A DNA stretch of 44,802 nt from Methylococcales bacterium OPU3_GD_OMZ (lineage in GTDB: Bacteria > Pseudomonadota > Gammaproteobacteria > Methylococcales > Methylomonadaceae). Both the position numbers and the translations under genes were made by a program. Location: contig MPSY01000003.1 of the NCBI GenBank assembly GCA_001901525.1, positions 1-44,802 of the forward strand, given 5' to 3'. Under the pieces are notes generated by a model that ran no database searches, had not been told where the DNA came from, and saw nothing but the letters and a program-made list of their open reading frames with translations. Positions 43,662 to 44,802 of the stretch are shown here, one piece after another (within the stretch, counting starts at the first letter, position 1; each line of letters opens with the position of its first letter).

Positions 43662-44270
43662 ATGCGTAAAGTAACTCAAGTTTTAGTCTTATTTTTGAGT
43701 TGTGTTTTTTTTTATGGTTGTAGCGCGACCAAGCCGTCTAATATAAAAAATATATGCGCAATTTTTGGTGAGAAGGAGGATTGGTATGATCATGCCAATG
43801 ACGCTTATCAGCGGTGGGGATCATCGATTCCCGTCATGATGTCAATGATGTACCAAGAGTCGAGTTTTAACGCGGATGCCAAGCCCCCCCGAACAACTTT
43901 TTTATGGATTTTTCCAGGCCCTCGGCTAACATCGGCTTTTGGTTATGCACAAGCACTTGATATGACCTGGGATGGTTATCTGGAAAAAACCGGGCGGTGG
44001 TTTGCTGACCGAAATGATTTTGAGGATGCTATTGATTTTATTGGCTGGTATAACAATCAAAGTCATAAGCAGTCTAATATTGGGCTAAATGATAGTTATC
44101 ATTTGTATTTGGCTTACCATGAGGGTCACGGCGGTTTTAATCGACGTAGTTTTAAGGGAAAATCATGGTTGAAGGCTGCAGCACGCAAGGTCTCGGCGCG
44201 TTCGCGCCAATATCAACGTCAACTTAAGGGTTGCGAACATCGATTTGAATCAGGGTGGTGGTTTTTTTAG
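43662..44270 (+). CDS. SLT-domain lipoprotein, probable lytic transglycosylase
   Basis: A 202-residue lipoprotein: a signal peptide ending FFYGC with the lipidated Cys20, then a lysozyme-like SLT domain with the likely catalytic Glu66 in YQESSF. The family-specific DAKPPRTTFLWIFPGPRLTSAFGYAQALDMTW, DRNDFEDAIDFIGWYNN and LYLAYHEGHGGF stretches follow. Such proteins are predicted to cut peptidoglycan glycan strands from the envelope side. A seven-C run at 43884-43890 encodes the Pro-Pro of the conserved KPPRT. It lies 31 bases after the SDR gene and 32 before a secreted Sel1-repeat protein. Confidence 0.88.
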   Translation: MRKVTQVLVLFLSCVFFYGCSATKPSNIKNICAIFGEKEDWYDHANDAYQRWGSSIPVMMSMMYQESSFNADAKPPRTTFLWIFPGPRLTSAFGYAQALDMTWDGYLEKTGRWFADRNDFEDAIDFIGWYNNQSHKQSNIGLNDSYHLYLAYHEGHGGFNRRSFKGKSWLKAAARKVSARSRQYQRQLKGCEHRFESGWWFF

Positions 44271-44302
44271 ATGAAAGTAATAATGTTATCCGGAGTGCTG
44301 CT

Positions 44303-44802
44303 GTGACAAAACATATTGGATTAATGGTTTTATTGTTTTTGATGAGTAAGACTGCGCTGGCTTGTTATACGCCATCCTTGTCGGATGAGATTAATTTTAG
44401 AAATTGTCAGTTGGCGGTACAACGGGATGCTGTTGAGGCGCAGTATTATATGGGGTTTATGTATCATTATCGGAAAGGTGTTTATAGAGATTACCAAAAA
44501 GCTCGGGAATGGTATTTAAAGGCGGCAAGTCAGAATCACTCCGGTGCTCAAAATCAATTGGGGGTGATGTTTGAGTTAGGGCAAGGCGTGCTTTTAAATT
44601 ATAAAAAAGCCAAGGATTGGTATTTGTTATCAGCACAACAAGGTGATGCAGATGGACAAATAAGTGTAGGTTGGTTGTATCAGTATGGGAAAGGTGTTCG
44701 CTATGATGAAAAAGAAGCAGCGAGGTGGTATTTAAGAGCGGCTGAACAAGGTAGTGCTAAAGGGCAATACAATCTAGGTGCGTTGTATCAGTTTTCAATC
44801 CG
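44303..44802 (+). CDS. secreted Sel1-repeat protein (partial, runs off window)
   Basis: GTG 44303 has a GGAG ribosome site seven bases ahead and opens a signal peptide (TKHIGLMVLLFLMSKTALA, then CYTPS). After a short segment come Sel1-like repeats of 36 residues, each with the pattern AQYxxGxxYxxGxGVxxDYxKAxxWYxxAAxQG. Just over three are complete before the sequence ends at 44802, with 166 codons visible. Sel1 repeats form solenoids that mediate protein contacts. The placement beside an SLT lipoprotein suggests a periplasmic or envelope partner role, which is inference. The Cys after the signal peptide lacks a normal lipobox. Confidence 0.85.
   Translation, partial: MTKHIGLMVLLFLMSKTALACYTPSLSDEINFRNCQLAVQRDAVEAQYYMGFMYHYRKGVYRDYQKAREWYLKAASQNHSGAQNQLGVMFELGQGVLLNYKKAKDWYLLSAQQGDADGQISVGWLYQYGKGVRYDEKEAARWYLRAAEQGSAKGQYNLGALYQFSI

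Noticed and set aside
1..44802. tRNA genes, CRISPR arrays, insertion sequences, prophage or integrase genes
   Set aside because: I found no tRNA-like cloverleaf with a TTCRA loop, no regular direct-repeat arrays, and no transposase, integrase or phage proteins in any frame.

Overview
The window is a 44.8-kb stretch of an A+T-rich gammaproteobacterial chromosome that probably begins just beside the replication origin. Several arrangements point to Gammaproteobacteria: rpmH-rnpA-yidD-yidC-mnmE, hisB-hisH-hisA-hisF-hisI-hisE running straight into tatABC, divergent rhlB and trxA-rho, nudE beside yrfG, and polA-engB-cytochrome c4-dsbA. I cannot name the genus. No insertion sequence, prophage, CRISPR array, tRNA or rRNA is visible, so this reads as core chromosome with a few unusual small genes.

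Layout. Positions 1-388 are an A+T-rich, origin-like spacer with one perfect DnaA box and the rpmH promoter. Positions 389-4164 (+) carry ribosomal protein L34, RNase P protein, YidD, YidC and MnmE. Positions 4178-9902 (-) form a head-to-tail block: hisB, hisH, hisA, hisF, hisI, hisE, tatA, tatB, tatC, lexA, and then an unlisted 50-codon membrane protein directly behind lexA. typA, a rhodanese, a methyltransferase and a LysR regulator follow on the minus strand to 13857. A small plus-strand unit at 13903-14238 has its own promoter, a 48-codon membrane-protein gene and a strong terminator. After a ComEA-like gene come a DUF3306-like protein, a four-cluster ferredoxin and a TorD-type chaperone. 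These are the usual helpers of a formate-dehydrogenase-type molybdoenzyme, but here they lead into polA with no enzyme gene.

Positions 20793-25402 (+) form a periplasmic redox block: diheme cytochrome c4, system II cytochrome c assembly (ResB, CcsA) and DsbA. A CRP/FNR-type palindrome lies upstream. Then follow a 2-Cys peroxiredoxin, mutY and yggX (+), rho and trxA (-), rhlB (+), yrfG (-) and nudE (+). From 41259 down to 32073 (-) runs a moxR-DUF58-DUF4381-batA-batB/C-batD operon with one- to four-base coding overlaps, continuing with short gaps into a HAD phosphatase, fbp and an aquaporin. The right end (+) has a POT transporter, a short-chain dehydrogenase, an SLT-type lipoprotein and the start of a Sel1-repeat protein cut by the window edge.

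The observations most worth following are the membrane micro-protein in the lexA transcription unit together with a GTTC-N7-GTTC element in the lexA promoter, the isolated 48-codon membrane-protein unit, and the orphan ferredoxin/TorD maturation cluster.
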